In this document: piece by piece, positions 27,064 through 37,076 of the stretch | Numbering within the stretch: the stretch's first letter is position 1 | Layout of the letters: each line of letters starts with the position of its first letter | NCBI GenBank assembly: GCA_002095305.1 | Contig: MIEI01000004.1 | Span: 1 to 64,000, forward strand | Direction: 5' to 3' | Source of the DNA: Pantoea brenneri | GTDB lineage: Bacteria; Pseudomonadota; Gammaproteobacteria; Enterobacterales; Enterobacteriaceae | DNA: 64,000 bases | The notes under the pieces: generated by a model | Databases searched by the model: none | Told to the model about the DNA's origin: nothing | What the model saw: only the letters and a program-made list of their open reading frames with translations | Made by a program: the position numbers and the translations under genes

Positions 27064-27603
27064 TTATTTTTGTTGTTGTTGCGGCATCTGTCGCCAGATA
27101 TAGAGCCCGCTGATCAGGGTAAACAGTAAGGTGAGACCGGTCAGACCAAACACCTTAAAGTTAACCCAGAATGCCTGGGATAACCAAAAGGCAACATAGA
27201 TATTTACCAGGCCGCAGATCAGGAAAAAGATCGCCCATGCGGTGTTCAGCCGACGCCAGACCGGGTCCGGCAGCTGTAACTCTTTGCCCAGCATGCTCTG
27301 GATCAGCGTTTGTTTCATAAACCACTGGCTGTAGAGCAGCGCCACGGCAAACAGGCTGTAAATCACCGTCACTTTCCACTTAATGAACTCATCGTTGTGG
27401 AATACCAGCGTCAGCGTGCCAAATACCGCCACCAGCACAAAGGTGAAAATCGTCATCTTTTCCAGTTTACGGTAGAGCACCCAGCTGACGACTAAGGCCA
27501 GACCGGTTGCGACAATCAACGCGCCAGAGGCAACAAAGATGTCGTACAGCTTGTAGAAGATGAAAAACACCACCAAAGGGAGAAAGTCGAGTAACTGCTT
27601 CAT
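27064..27603 (-). CDS. yciB: Septation/intracellular growth protein YciB
   Basis: 179-aa inner-membrane protein with about five helices, same length as E. coli YciB, implicated in envelope and division homeostasis. Start [20 protein letters not shown] is conserved; the frame extends 20 codons upstream without similarity. Contains [18 protein letters not shown] and the C-terminal [10 protein letters not shown]. Confidence 0.95.
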   Translation of the reverse strand: MKQLLDFLPLVVFFIFYKLYDIFVASGALIVATGLALVVSWVLYRKLEKMTIFTFVLVAVFGTLTLVFHNDEFIKWKVTVIYSLFAVALLYSQWFMKQTLIQSMLGKELQLPDPVWRRLNTAWAIFFLICGLVNIYVAFWLSQAFWVNFKVFGLTGLTLLFTLISGLYIWRQMPQQQQK

Positions 27604-27659
27604 AGTCATTCCAGTCAGAGCTGAAGTGGGTACGGATGCGCCCGAAGGCGCATCAGCCA

Positions 27660-28394
27660 TCAACGTAACAGCATATAAAGCCGGTACAGATAGATAATTA
27701 ACATGGCCGAAACCAGATTACCTGCAGCGGTAAAAATCACCGAGGAGACATTCATCGGCAGGACGGTTAGCGAGGAGAAAAACAGCATTACCACTACTTT
27801 CGCCAGCAGCCAGAGAATAATAGCTGGCGCGATCAGTTTCACGTTCTTCCAGGCCATCCGCATGCTGGCGCGCATCGCAGCGAACACGCCGATCTTCTCG
27901 CTAGCCAGCATCACCGGCGCCAGTGACAGCAGAATAGTCAGCAGAATACCGGGCACCACCAGAATCATAAAGCCGAGCTGCGCTACCAGCGTAATCAGGA
28001 AGGTCAGCAGTAACAGCTTCGGCAGTAACGGTGCTGCCGTACCAATGGCACGCAGCGCACTGACCCGCTGGCCAGAAGAGACCATCGGTATCAGACACAA
28101 CATCCCGCCGAGCAACAGCGTATTGCCCACCAGCGCCGCGAAGGTGCCCGCCGCAGAGGCGCGCAGCAACACCTGCTGCTGTTCAGGTGACATATTCTGC
28201 ACCATCTCAAATAATGAACTGGCACTGTCGTCGCCCTGCTGCAGGATCGCCATCTGATCGGCGCCCGGGGTCAGCACATGTACCAGCATTACGGTGATGA
28301 AAGCGGTCAACAGCGACATCAACAGTAAAGTAACCAGCTGATGGCGGGCAAAATTTCCAGTGTCACGGTATAACGAGCTTGCCGTGATAGACAT
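27660..28394 (-). CDS. yciC: YciC family inner-membrane protein
   Basis: 244-aa UPF0259 membrane protein with about six hydrophobic segments; function unknown, in E. coli linked with yciB to envelope balance. ATG at 28394 is set by AGGAG five bases upstream (a GTG two codons earlier is less well spaced). Just ahead of yciB, whose start is 57 bases beyond its stop. Confidence 0.92.
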   Translation of the reverse strand: MSITASSLYRDTGNFARHQLVTLLLMSLLTAFITVMLVHVLTPGADQMAILQQGDDSASSLFEMVQNMSPEQQQVLLRASAAGTFAALVGNTLLLGGMLCLIPMVSSGQRVSALRAIGTAAPLLPKLLLLTFLITLVAQLGFMILVVPGILLTILLSLAPVMLASEKIGVFAAMRASMRMAWKNVKLIAPAIILWLLAKVVVMLFFSSLTVLPMNVSSVIFTAAGNLVSAMLIIYLYRLYMLLR

Positions 28395-28421
28395 GTACAC
28401 TCCTTGGAGGAACCGGGTTAA

Positions 28422-28838
28422 TTAACCCGGCGATTGTACATGTTCTGGCAGCTCGCGGGCACCCGCCGCGGCATAACTTTCTGTCATTACAGGTAAAGAT
28501 GGGTGAAAAAGGGCGGGAAGACCGTAACGGGCGCGGGCGCGATCGCAGGCTTCATTGGCGATGCCTTCTTCACCCGACATCGCAAACTCCCGACAGGGCG
28601 TCGGGCGTTGTTCATAAATTCCACACGAGACACAGCCGCCAATCTCGCCCTGCAGGGCAACACAGCGGGGTGCGCGATCGTTAGTGCCGCGCATATTGCG
28701 CATCAACAGGCTTAGCGGCTCGGTTAATTCAGTCGGCACCGGACCGCCAGCATCATCGGCTTCAGCCCAGTAGAAAGAGACACGGAAATGGGCGCAGCAG
28801 GCGCCACAGCTGACACAAGGATTTGAAGTTTCGCTCAT
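28422..28838 (-). CDS. YkgJ-family zinc/iron-chelating cysteine-cluster protein
   Basis: 138-aa protein with the Cys-cluster signature of the YkgJ (UPF0153) family: [13 protein letters not shown] at the N terminus and [17 protein letters not shown] in the middle, which probably bind a metal. Biological role unknown. It starts at 28838 and ends 27 bases before yciC, so may be co-transcribed. Confidence 0.85.
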   Translation of the reverse strand: MSETSNPCVSCGACCAHFRVSFYWAEADDAGGPVPTELTEPLSLLMRNMRGTNDRAPRCVALQGEIGGCVSCGIYEQRPTPCREFAMSGEEGIANEACDRARARYGLPALFHPSLPVMTESYAAAGARELPEHVQSPG

Positions 28839-29090
28839 TTGATCACCCGCCACTCCTGAGGCATCGAACCAAAATCAACAATCTGGATCAGCAAAATAAG
28901 CCGGGCAAAATATTTCGGCAAGGGGTATTTCTTAGCGCCAGCACCGGCCAAAATTGATCTACATCAACCCATTGTTTTTTAATTAAATTATTTCAGCCGG
29001 CCGGAGTGCAATTTTATGTAAATCACGTTAAATCTTTGCTAACAAAAAATTGATGACCTGAGTGTTTTTCCCTTTAGCAAAGGAGTGACG

Positions 29091-29723
29091 ATGAAACTGG
29101 CAAAATGCGCAATGTTACTGGCTCTGGCTTTACCCCAACTGGCGATGGCTCATGAGGCGGGCGATTTTTTTATGCGCGCAGGCAGCGCCACGGTACGGCC
29201 GACGGAAGGTTCCGACAACGTGCTCGGCATGGGCGAGTTCAGCGCCAGTAACGATACCCAGCTTGGCCTGACCTTTACCTATATGGCGACGGATAATATC
29301 GGGGTTGAACTGCTGGCCGCCACGCCGTTCCGGCACAAAGTGGGGCTGGGTCCAACCGGCACGCTGGCAACGGTACGTCAGCTGCCGCCAACGCTGATGG
29401 CGCAATACTATTTCTTTGACAGCAAAAGCAAAGCGCGCCCGTATATCGGGGTCGGTATCAACTACACCACCTTTTACGACGCTGACTTCAACCAGACCGG
29501 CCGTGATGCAGGTCTCAGCGATCTGAGCGTAAAAGATTCCTGGGGCGTAGCGGGACAGGTCGGTCTGGATTACCAGATTAACCGCGACTGGATGCTGAAT
29601 GCGTCAGTGTGGTACATGGATATTGATACTGAAGTGAAGTTCAAGGCAGCAGGCGAGCAGCAGAACATCAATATGCGCATCGATCCCTGGGTTTTCTTCT
29701 TCGGCGCGGGTTACCGCTTCTGA
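29091..29723 (+). CDS. ompW: Outer membrane protein OmpW
   Basis: Eight-stranded beta-barrel porin for small hydrophobic compounds. Signal peptide KLAKCAMLLALALPQLAMA, mature protein begins HEAGDFFMRAGSATVRP, and it ends with the aromatic terminus GAGYRF required for outer-membrane assembly. 210 aa. AGGAG five bases before ATG 29091. A preceding AT-rich region of 250 bases carries the promoter; E. coli ompW is FNR-regulated but I do not see a clear site. Confidence 0.96.
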   Translation: MKLAKCAMLLALALPQLAMAHEAGDFFMRAGSATVRPTEGSDNVLGMGEFSASNDTQLGLTFTYMATDNIGVELLAATPFRHKVGLGPTGTLATVRQLPPTLMAQYYFFDSKSKARPYIGVGINYTTFYDADFNQTGRDAGLSDLSVKDSWGVAGQVGLDYQINRDWMLNASVWYMDIDTEVKFKAAGEQQNINMRIDPWVFFFGAGYRF

Positions 29724-29728
29724 TGAGA

Positions 29729-29758
29729 AAAAGGCCGCTGTTTAAGCGGCCTTTTTGC
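29729..29758. terminator. Terminator after ompW
   Basis: Stem AAAAGGCCGCT/AGCGGCCTTTT with GTTTA loop and T tail; the A/T symmetry allows use by the convergent BON-lipoprotein gene too. Confidence 0.88.
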
Positions 29759-29773
29759 TAAGCACAGCAGCGA

Positions 29774-30088
29774 TTACTTGATCTGCATATTGTTAACAAC
29801 GGATTTCACGCCTGGCACGCTGCGCGTAACCTGCACCGCGCGATTAGCCATCTGTGGTGATGAGACAAAACCGCTCAGCTGAACTTTACCTTTAAAGGTT
29901 TCTACGTTGATTTCAGTCGATTTCAGCGAGTCATCTTTCAACAGTTCACCTTTCACTTTGGTGGTCACCACGGTGTCGTCGATATAGCCACCGGTTCCTT
30001 CTTTAGTCGCGGTTGGCGCACAGGCGCTCAGTGTCAGCGCAACCACACCCGCCATCAACGCACCCGCCAGCAGTTTAAATAATTTCAT
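29774..30088 (-). CDS. BON-domain lipoprotein
   Basis: 104-aa predicted lipoprotein: signal peptide with lipobox LSAC (Cys23) and a single BON domain (about 37-103; LLKDDSLKSTEINVETFKGKVQLSG, PGVKSVVNNMQIK). Related to OsmY/DolP but with one BON repeat. Probably an envelope-stress protein. It occupies the ompW-trpA interval where E. coli has yciGFE. Confidence 0.82.
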   Translation of the reverse strand: MKLFKLLAGALMAGVVALTLSACAPTATKEGTGGYIDDTVVTTKVKGELLKDDSLKSTEINVETFKGKVQLSGFVSSPQMANRAVQVTRSVPGVKSVVNNMQIK

Positions 30089-30189
30089 TGCTTTCTCTCC
30101 CTGTCACAAATTGGATGCGACGTTACCGTAACGGCGCTCTGACATTGTGGTGCAGATTTTGCAAAAAGGGCAAATGGCGGGATGTAAAA

Positions 30190-30227
30190 AATGGAAAGAA
30201 ATCATGCCTTATCACCTGATAAGGCAT
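30190..30227 (-). terminator. trp operon terminator
   Basis: Near-perfect hairpin ATGCCTTATCA/TGATAAGGCAT just after trpA, followed on the minus strand by ATTTCTTTCC and six Ts. Confidence 0.75.
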
Positions 30228-30237
30228 GCTGACAGAA

Positions 30238-31041
30238 TTAACGGCTGGCGGCTTTGAGGCTGCTGACGAAGTTTTTCAGTTCGCGCAGCATCACGTCCGG
30301 TTCGGCGTGATTTTTTTCAATGATTCGCACAATGGCGGAGCCAGAGATAGCGCCGGCGGCACCGGCGGCGATTGCTTCCTTCACCTGCGACGGTTCAGAA
30401 ATACCGAATCCCTGCAGCGGCGGGGCTGCGTTGTATTCACGTAGCTTTTCAATCAGATGCTGCAGCGGCAGGCTGGCACGGTTTTCAGCGCCGGTAACGC
30501 CGGCACGGGAGAGCAGGTAGGTATAACCGCGTCCGTGTGAGGCAATCTCCCGCAGCAGGGTATCACTGGCATTTGGCGGGCAGATGAAAATCGGCGCGAT
30601 ACCGTGACGCAGCGCCGCCTGACGGAACGGTGCTGACTCTTCCACTGGCACATCTGCCACCAGCACTGAATCGACGCCGGCTTCGGCGCAACGCGCGTAA
30701 AACGCATCCACGCCGTTGGTGAACACCAGATTGGCATACATCAGTAAACCGATCGGCAAATCCGGGTATTTACGCCGGATGGTCGCCAGCATCTCAAAGC
30801 ACTGGCTGATGTTGGTGCCCGCCGCAAAGGCGCGCAGCGTCGCGTTCTGAATGGTCGGGCCGTCGGCCAGCGGATCGGAGAAGGGGATGCCTAACTCCAG
30901 CGCATCGGCGCCGCCTTCCACCAGAGCGTCAATCACCTGTAATGAAAGTTCCGGCGATGGATCACCCAGCGTCACAAAAGGGACAAAAGCGCCTTCGTTA
31001 CGGGCAGAGAGACGTTTAAACAGTTGATCGTAACGTTCCAT
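30238..31041 (-). CDS. trpA: Tryptophan synthase alpha subunit
   Basis: Cleaves indole-3-glycerol phosphate to indole, passed to TrpB. 267-aa TIM barrel with catalytic Glu49 and Asp60 in [19 protein letters not shown]. The ATG overlaps the trpB stop by one base (30 kb side), giving translational coupling in the alpha-beta complex. Confidence 0.98.
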   Translation of the reverse strand: MERYDQLFKRLSARNEGAFVPFVTLGDPSPELSLQVIDALVEGGADALELGIPFSDPLADGPTIQNATLRAFAAGTNISQCFEMLATIRRKYPDLPIGLLMYANLVFTNGVDAFYARCAEAGVDSVLVADVPVEESAPFRQAALRHGIAPIFICPPNASDTLLREIASHGRGYTYLLSRAGVTGAENRASLPLQHLIEKLREYNAAPPLQGFGISEPSQVKEAIAAGAAGAISGSAIVRIIEKNHAEPDVMLRELKNFVSSLKAASR

Positions 31042-32231
31042 CAGATTTCTCCCTGCGCAGTCAGAATGTCGTGAACGGTGAAAATATCTTTATCGCCCCG
31101 GCCAGAAAGGTTAACCACCACCAGTTGCTCTTTGTCCGGCTCGGCCTGAATCATCTTCAGGGCGTACGCCAGTGCATGTGATGATTCCAGTGCCGGAATA
31201 ATACCTTCAGCGCGGCACAGTTGTTTGAAGGCTGCCAGCGCTTCGTTATCAGTAATCGAAACATACTCGGCGCGGCCAATGCTGTTCAGATGCGCATGCT
31301 GCGGTCCGACTGACGGAAAATCGAGGCCAGCAGAGATCGAGTAAGACTCTTCAATCTGACCCTCTTCGGTCTGCATCATCGGGGCTTTCATACCGAAGTA
31401 GATACCAACGCGGCCATGTTTCAGCGGCGCGCCATGCTCACCGGTTTCAATGCCGTGTCCCGCTGGCTCAACGCCAATCAGCTTAACGCTGCTTTCATCA
31501 ATAAAGTCCGCGAACATGCCGATGGCGTTAGATCCTCCGCCGACGCAGGCGATAATGGCGTCCGGCAGGCGACCCTCTTTTTCCAGAATCTGCTTTTTGG
31601 TCTCTTCACCGATCATCCGCTGGAACTCACGTACGATGGTCGGGAATGGATGCGGGCCAGCGGCGGTACCCAGCATATAGTGAGCGGTTTCATAGCTGCC
31701 TGACCAGTCGCGCAGCGCCTCATTACAGGCATCCTTCAGCGTGGCTGAACCACTGTGTACCGGGATCACTTCAGCACCCATCAGACGCATACGGAATACG
31801 TTAGGAGACTGACGCTCAACGTCTTTAGCCCCCATATAGATGCGGCACTTCATTCCCAGCAGCGCGCAGGCCAGCGCGGAGGCGACACCGTGCTGGCCGG
31901 CACCGGTTTCTGCGATGATTTCATTCTTGCCCATACGTTTGGCAAGCAGCGCCTGGCCCAGCACCTGGTTCGTTTTGTGCGCGCCGCCGTGCAGCAGATC
32001 TTCGCGCTTCAGGTAGAGCCGGGTTTTGCTGCCTTTCGTCAGGTTCTTACACAGCGTCAGGGCGGTAGGACGGCCGGCATAGTTCTTCAGCAGGTCCATG
32101 AATTCCGCCTGAAACTCAGGATCTTTCTGTGCGTCGACAAACGCCTCTTCCAGCTGGCGCAGCGCTGGCATCAGGATCTGCGGAACATACATTCCGCCAA
32201 ATTCGCCAAAGTAGGGGTTGAGTAACGTCAT
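31041..32231 (-). CDS. trpB: Tryptophan synthase beta subunit
   Basis: PLP enzyme joining indole and serine into tryptophan. PLP lysine is Lys86 in [12 protein letters not shown]; phosphate-binding GGGSNAIG motif and monovalent-cation region follow. 396 aa, full length and intact. Confidence 0.98.
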   Translation of the reverse strand: MTLLNPYFGEFGGMYVPQILMPALRQLEEAFVDAQKDPEFQAEFMDLLKNYAGRPTALTLCKNLTKGSKTRLYLKREDLLHGGAHKTNQVLGQALLAKRMGKNEIIAETGAGQHGVASALACALLGMKCRIYMGAKDVERQSPNVFRMRLMGAEVIPVHSGSATLKDACNEALRDWSGSYETAHYMLGTAAGPHPFPTIVREFQRMIGEETKKQILEKEGRLPDAIIACVGGGSNAIGMFADFIDESSVKLIGVEPAGHGIETGEHGAPLKHGRVGIYFGMKAPMMQTEEGQIEESYSISAGLDFPSVGPQHAHLNSIGRAEYVSITDNEALAAFKQLCRAEGIIPALESSHALAYALKMIQAEPDKEQLVVVNLSGRGDKDIFTVHDILTAQGEI

Positions 32232-32276
32232 TTTTAGCTTCCTTTTTCGGGCCCGCCGTAGAGCAGGCCAGGCAAA

Positions 32277-33638
32277 TCAGTAGGCGCGCAGTGTCTGGAA
32301 CACCGCCGCGATTTTACGGGCATCTTTGATACCGGGCGCGCTTTCCACCCCTGAGTTGAAATCGAGACCGGCACAGCCCAGCTGCGCCGCTTCAACACAG
32401 TTATCCGCGCTCAGGCCACCGGCCAGCAACACGTCATTCAGCGTCTGGCCCTGTAACAGTGACCAGTCAAAGCGCTGACCGGTTCCGCCGTCGCCATTAT
32501 CAAACACGTAACGATCAATGTGCGGCCAGTTGCGCGCCGGTAAGGCACCTTCAACGCGCAGCGCTTTCCAGATCTCAATGCTGGCGGGCAGGGCCGCGCG
32601 CAGTTCGCTGACGAAATCCGGGTCTTCATTGCCGTGCAGCTGGACGGCGGCCAGCGAAAGCGCGGTGGCTTTGGTGACAACGTCACTAATGGCGTTATTG
32701 CGGAACACGCCAACGTAGCGCAATGGCGCGGCGTTGATCACCGTACGGGCGGCCTCAGTTTCGATGTGACGCGGCGAACCTTCAGCAAAAATCAGGCCGC
32801 CGTAGAGGGCACCGGCTTCATAGGCGGCACGCGCGTCTTCCGCGCGGGTCAGCCCACAGACTTTATTGGCACCCAGCGTCACCCGGCGCACCGCCGCGGT
32901 CAGGTCGGGTTCTTCCATCAGGGCGGAACCGATCAGGAAGCCATTGGCAAAGTGGCTGAGCTCACGAATATCTGCGTAGCTGTTGATGCCCGATTCGCTG
33001 ATTACTGTGACGCCGTGCGACAGGCGCGGGGCCAGCTGGCGGGTGCGGTTAAGATCGATCGACAGATCGCGCAGATCGCGGTTATTAATCCCGACCACTT
33101 TGGCCTGCAGCGCAATGGCGCGCTCCAGCTCCTGCTCATTACTGACTTCGGTCAGGATGCCCATTTTCAGGCTGTGGGCGACGGCGGCCAGCTGACGATA
33201 CTGCTCATCATCCAGCACTGACAGCATCAGCAGAATGGCGTCTGCCTGATAGTAACGCGCCAGATAGATCTGATACGGGTCGATGATAAAGTCTTTGCAC
33301 AGCACCGGCTGGGTGATAGCGGCGCTGACGATCGGCAGAAAAGCGAAGTCGCCCTGAAAGTATTTTTCATCGGTCAGCACCGACACTGCCGAAGCGTAGT
33401 GCCGGTAAACACCGGCAATCGCGGCCGGATCAAAATCGGCGCGGATAATCCCTTTAGAGGGCGACGCTTTTTTACACTCGAGGATAAACGCGGTTCGCGC
33501 ACCCTGGAGCGCATCATAAAAATGACGGCTGGCAGGCTCAATGCTGTTCTGAAAGGTAGAAAGAGGCTGCTGCTGCTGACGCGCTTCAACCCAAATCGCT
33601 TTGTCCTGCACAATTTTTTCTAACACGGTACCTTGCAT
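32277..33638 (-). CDS. trpC: Fused indole-3-glycerol-phosphate synthase/PRA isomerase
   Basis: Bifunctional TrpC-TrpF. Residues 1-255 are IGPS (ECKKASPSKGIIRADFDP; FLIGSALMEEPDL), 256-453 PRA isomerase (VCGLTRAEDARAA; VQLHGNEDPDF; LAGGLSADN). The fusion is the enterobacterial arrangement. 453 aa, intact; start two bases from the trpD stop. Confidence 0.97.
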   Translation of the reverse strand: MQGTVLEKIVQDKAIWVEARQQQQPLSTFQNSIEPASRHFYDALQGARTAFILECKKASPSKGIIRADFDPAAIAGVYRHYASAVSVLTDEKYFQGDFAFLPIVSAAITQPVLCKDFIIDPYQIYLARYYQADAILLMLSVLDDEQYRQLAAVAHSLKMGILTEVSNEQELERAIALQAKVVGINNRDLRDLSIDLNRTRQLAPRLSHGVTVISESGINSYADIRELSHFANGFLIGSALMEEPDLTAAVRRVTLGANKVCGLTRAEDARAAYEAGALYGGLIFAEGSPRHIETEAARTVINAAPLRYVGVFRNNAISDVVTKATALSLAAVQLHGNEDPDFVSELRAALPASIEIWKALRVEGALPARNWPHIDRYVFDNGDGGTGQRFDWSLLQGQTLNDVLLAGGLSADNCVEAAQLGCAGLDFNSGVESAPGIKDARKIAAVFQTLRAY

Positions 33639-33640
33639 GG

Positions 33641-34638
33641 TTATCCTCTTGCTGCCAGAGCGACCACGCGCTCGTAAGCCTGTCCACTGTGGATAGCGTT
33701 GAGCGCACGCTGTGCATTTTCACGCAGATCTTCATGACCGAATACTTTAAGCAGCATCGCCACATTGACGGCGACCGCTTCCTCATGGGCCTGCTGGCCA
33801 TTACCCTGGAGTAAAGCCGTGAGAATGTCACGATTTTCTTCCGGCGTGCCGCCAGCCAGCGCTTCCTTAGGATGGAAGCCAAAACCGAAGTCTTCCGGCG
33901 ACAGCTGATAGCGGGTGATTTCCCCGTCACGCAGCTCTGCCACATGGGTCACGTCGTGCAGCGCCACTTCATCCATCCCGCCGCCATGCACCACCGCTGC
34001 ACGCTGATAGCCCAGCACTTTCAGGGTCTGCGCAATCGGCATCACCAGCTCCGGGCTGTAAACGCCAATCACCGCCAGCGGTGGACGTGCCGGGTTAATC
34101 AGCGGGCCCAGGACGTTAAACAGCGTCCGCGTTTTGAGCTGCTGGCGCACCGGCATCGCGTGGCGAAATCCGGTGTGATACTGCGGTGCAAACAGGAAGC
34201 AGACGTTGAGATCGTCCAGCGCCTGGCGTGCTTGCTGAGCCGGCATATCCAGATTGATGCCAAACGCCGCCAGCAGATCGGATGAACCGGACTTGCTGGA
34301 GACGCTGCGGTTGCCGTGCTTCGCCACTTTCAGGCCGCAGGTCGCCGCGACAAACGCACTGGCGGTTGAAATATTAATGCTGTTGCTGCCGTCACCGCCG
34401 GTTCCGACGATATCGGCAAAAGCGTAGTCGGGGCGCGGGAAGGGTTTGGCATCTTCCAGCAGCGCGGTTGCCGCACCGGCGATCTCTTCTGGCGTTTCGC
34501 CCCGGACTTTCATCGCAATCAGGCTGCCGCCAGTTGGGTCGGCTCCAGCTGACCGGTAATAATCGCGCTGAACAGCTGATGACTCTCAGCCTGATTCAGC
34601 GTCTGCGCCTGGTAAAGTTTTTCCAGTGTCTGTTGCAT
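33641..34638 (-). pseudogene. trpD: Anthranilate phosphoribosyltransferase TrpD, frameshifted
   Basis: Transfers phosphoribose from PRPP to anthranilate. Restored length is 332 aa, normal for a stand-alone TrpD. ATG at 34638 gives MQQTLEKLYQAQTLNQ...; after TQLAAA the frame meets a stop, and the remainder resumes as [14 protein letters not shown]. Adding one C beside 34522 restores [12 protein letters not shown]. The intact body has [14 protein letters not shown] and the PRPP-binding [15 protein letters not shown]. Separate from trpG, unlike the fused trpGD of E. coli. A sequencing indel is likely. Confidence 0.92.
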
Positions 34639-34652
34639 AGTCATTCTCCCTG

Positions 34653-35233
34653 TTACTTCGCCAGCGCCCAGGCCAGCGTCTGCTCAAGCAGTCGCGCGCC
34701 CTGAGTAGTCAGGATGGATTCAGGATGGAACTGGAATCCGCATACCCGGTCAGTTTCGTGGCGAACCGCCATCACCATGCCGTTGTAGCTGGCATTGACG
34801 GTGAGTTCATCCGGCGTATTACTGCCGACCAGTGAGTGATAGCGTGCCACCGGCAGCGGGTTGCTCAGGCCGGCAAACATCGCCTCGCCATCGTGAACCA
34901 CCGCGGAGGCTTTCCCGTGCAGGATCTCGCCAGCCTGACCGACATGACCGCCATATTCTTCAACAATTGCCTGATGGCCGAGGCAGATCCCGATAATCGG
35001 TAAACGGCCGCGCAGCTCCGCAGCAGTTCAGGCATGCAGCCAGCCTCTTTCGGCGCGCCCGGACCTGGCGACAGCATCAGCACCGGATTCTCCATCTGCT
35101 GCAGGTGTTCAATTAACAGCGCCGCCGGCAGGTTGTTGCGGTAGATCACCACGTTGTGACCAAAAGTCCGCAGTTGGTCGACCAGGTTATAGGTAAATGA
35201 GTCGATGTTATCGAGCAGCAGAATATCGGCCAT
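34653..35233 (-). pseudogene. trpG: Anthranilate synthase glutaminase subunit TrpG, frameshifted
   Basis: Class I glutamine amidotransferase supplying ammonia to TrpE. About 193 aa if repaired. The first 70 residues are in frame ([32 protein letters not shown]), then one G appears lost at 35017-35018; the other frames continue with GICLGHQAI (nucleophile Cys) and end with [11 protein letters not shown] (His/Glu of the triad). Stand-alone trpG is typical of Serratia, Erwinia and Pantoea. Its ATG overlaps the trpE stop by one base. Confidence 0.92.
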
Positions 35234-36794
35234 CAGAAGATCTCCTTGCAGTGATGGGCGGTTGCAATGGCGCGCAGCACGGCGCGGGCTTTATTGCGGC
35301 TCTCATCGGCTTCCGCCTGCGGATTCGAGTCCAGTACCACACCTGCACCCGCCTGAACGGTTGCTACCCCGTCTTCAACATAAGCAGAGCGGATGACGAT
35401 GCAGGTATCCAGATCGCCATTGGCGGTGAAATAGCCGACCGCACCGCCGTAGCTGCCGCGGCGGGTACCTTCGGCCCCGGCGATCAGCTGCATGGCGCGT
35501 ACTTTCGGTGCTCCGCTCAGGGTGCCCATGTTCATGCAGGCGCGATAGGCGTGCAGCACATCAAGATCGGCGCGCAGGGTGCCGACCACGCGAGACACCA
35601 GATGCATCACAAACGAGTAGCGATCAACCTTGGTCAGATCGGCGACGTAGCGGCTGCCCGGCACGCAGATACGTGCCAGATCGTTACGCGCCAGATCGAC
35701 CAGCATCAGATGCTCCGCCAGCTCTTTATGATCAGTGCGCATCTCCAGTTCGATCCGGCTGTCCAGATCGCGGTCCAGCGAACCGTCCGCTTTACGACCG
35801 CGTGGACGGGTGCCAGCAATCGGGTAGATCTCAATCTGACGTGAGCTGGCGTCATACTTCAGCGAACTTTCTGGTGAGGCACCAAACAGCGCGAAATCCT
35901 GGTCCTGCATAAAAAACATATACGGGCTGGGATTGCTGTTTTTCAGCGTGTCGTAGGCGGCCAGCGGCGAAGGGCATGGCAGTGAAAAACGCCGTGAAGG
36001 CACCACCTGGAAGATTTCGCCGATGCGAATCGCCTGCTGCATGGTGCGCACCACCTCGCAATATTCTTCATCGCTCTGGCTGGTGGTCAGCGTCATCTGC
36101 TCAACCGTCTGAACCGGCAGCGCCGGAGCCGGCTGCAGCATCTGGCCATGCAGTTGCTCAATCCGGCGTTGCAGACGCTGGAATTCATTGGTCGACGGGC
36201 AGAACAGGCTGGCCTGCAGCCGCGCGCTGCGGGTCTGTGATCGATCACCAGCAGCGTTTCCGCCAGATAAAAACAGTAGTCCGGGCAGCGCTGCTGATTC
36301 TCCAGCGGCGGCAGGGTTTCGAAGCCCGCCACCAGATCGTAAGCAAACAGGCCGCCTAACAGCACGGCTTCACGCTCATCGGCTGGCGAATTGACCAACT
36401 GGGGAATCAGACGCAGCGCGTCAAACACCGACAGCGCCTGCAGACGTGAATCTTCATCCTGCGGGCCGCTGCTCTGCGGGAAAGTCAGCTCGCGGCCATC
36501 GGGACGCACCTGATTATCGACGGAGCCGGGCAAAGCCGCGTCCAGCAGCGGCAGCAGCGCGCGGCCATTTTCTGACAGCGCCTGAATGGTCACCCGATTA
36601 TCCAGCGCGCTGATACGCAGTGCGCTGTCGACAATCAGCAGGCTTTTGAGGTTCTTTTTGCTGTCGATATCGGCAGATTCAAGCAGCAGGGTTGCCGGGC
36701 GTGCGCCGCATAACTGATGAAACACTGCGGCCGGATCTTCGCGATAAGGTGCGTTGCCGGTAATCAACTTCACTGTAGGTTTCGCATTTGGCAT
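35233..36794 (-). pseudogene. trpE: Anthranilate synthase component I TrpE, frameshifted
   Basis: Forms anthranilate from chorismate; feedback-inhibited by tryptophan. Restored length 520 aa equals E. coli TrpE. The N-terminal part holds the LLLES tryptophan-binding motif (near residue 38) and runs in frame to LLVIDH; one C is missing beside 36237, after which HQTRSARLQ... continues to the chorismate-binding domain ([33 protein letters not shown]). First structural gene after the leader. Confidence 0.93.
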
Positions 36795-36817
36795 GATGAT
36801 TTCTCTGAATTTCGCTC

Positions 36818-36844
36818 AAAAAAAAGCCCGCTCGGTGGCGGGCT
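36818..36844 (-). terminator. trp attenuator (3:4 terminator)
   Basis: On the minus strand, seven-base stem AGCCCGC/GCGGGCT with a six-base loop and eight Ts, located between the leader peptide and trpE. This is the rho-independent terminator of trp attenuation. Confidence 0.85.
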
Positions 36845-36862
36845 CAGGTATCTGCACAGCGT

Positions 36863-36946
36863 TTACGCAAGATGTGCACGACCACGTCGCCCGTGTTCGG
36901 GAACATCGAGCCACCAACCGTTAAAATGCGTGATTACAACAGCCAT
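36863..36946 (-). CDS. trpL: trp operon leader peptide TrpL
   Basis: 27-codon leader starting ATG 36946 with adjacent tryptophans in THFNGWWLDVPEH. Tandem Trp codons ahead of the attenuator are the sensing element: ribosome stalling under Trp starvation prevents the terminator at 36818-36844. The C-terminal part is longer and more basic than the 14-aa E. coli leader, and may be affected by the same indel problem as the structural genes. Confidence 0.8.
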   Translation of the reverse strand: MAVVITHFNGWWLDVPEHGRRGRAHLA

Positions 36947-36967
36947 GATTGAATACCCGTTACGTGT

Positions 36968-37009
36968 GAACTTGTGTACTAGTTAACGGGTTCAGGGCGG
37001 AAATGTCAA
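36968..37009 (-). promoter_or_regulatory. trp promoter and TrpR operator
   Basis: Reading the minus strand: TTGACA (37009-37004), 17-base spacer, TTAACT (36986-36981). The -10 lies inside GTTAACTAGTACACAAGTTC, which matches the E. coli trp operator almost base for base, so TrpR-tryptophan repression is expected. Confidence 0.88.
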
Positions 37010-37076
37010 TACACTTTTTCACCGGCGGCTAAAATCGTTATCATGCTGGCCGGTTTAGTTTCCAGCAGGAGTTCTC

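Noticed and set aside
32634-33221. 195-codon frame antisense to trpC
   Set aside because: No start signal and fully covered by an intact conserved gene.
35197-35844. 215-codon open frame antisense to trpE
   Set aside because: Shadow of the GC-biased trpE codons; no ribosome site and composition typical of antisense frames (Gln/His/Arg-rich).
36093-36240. Programmed frameshifting in trpE, oppD or the other interrupted genes
   Set aside because: No slippery heptamer or downstream structure, these families are not known to use recoding, and all six breaks share a simple base-loss pattern.
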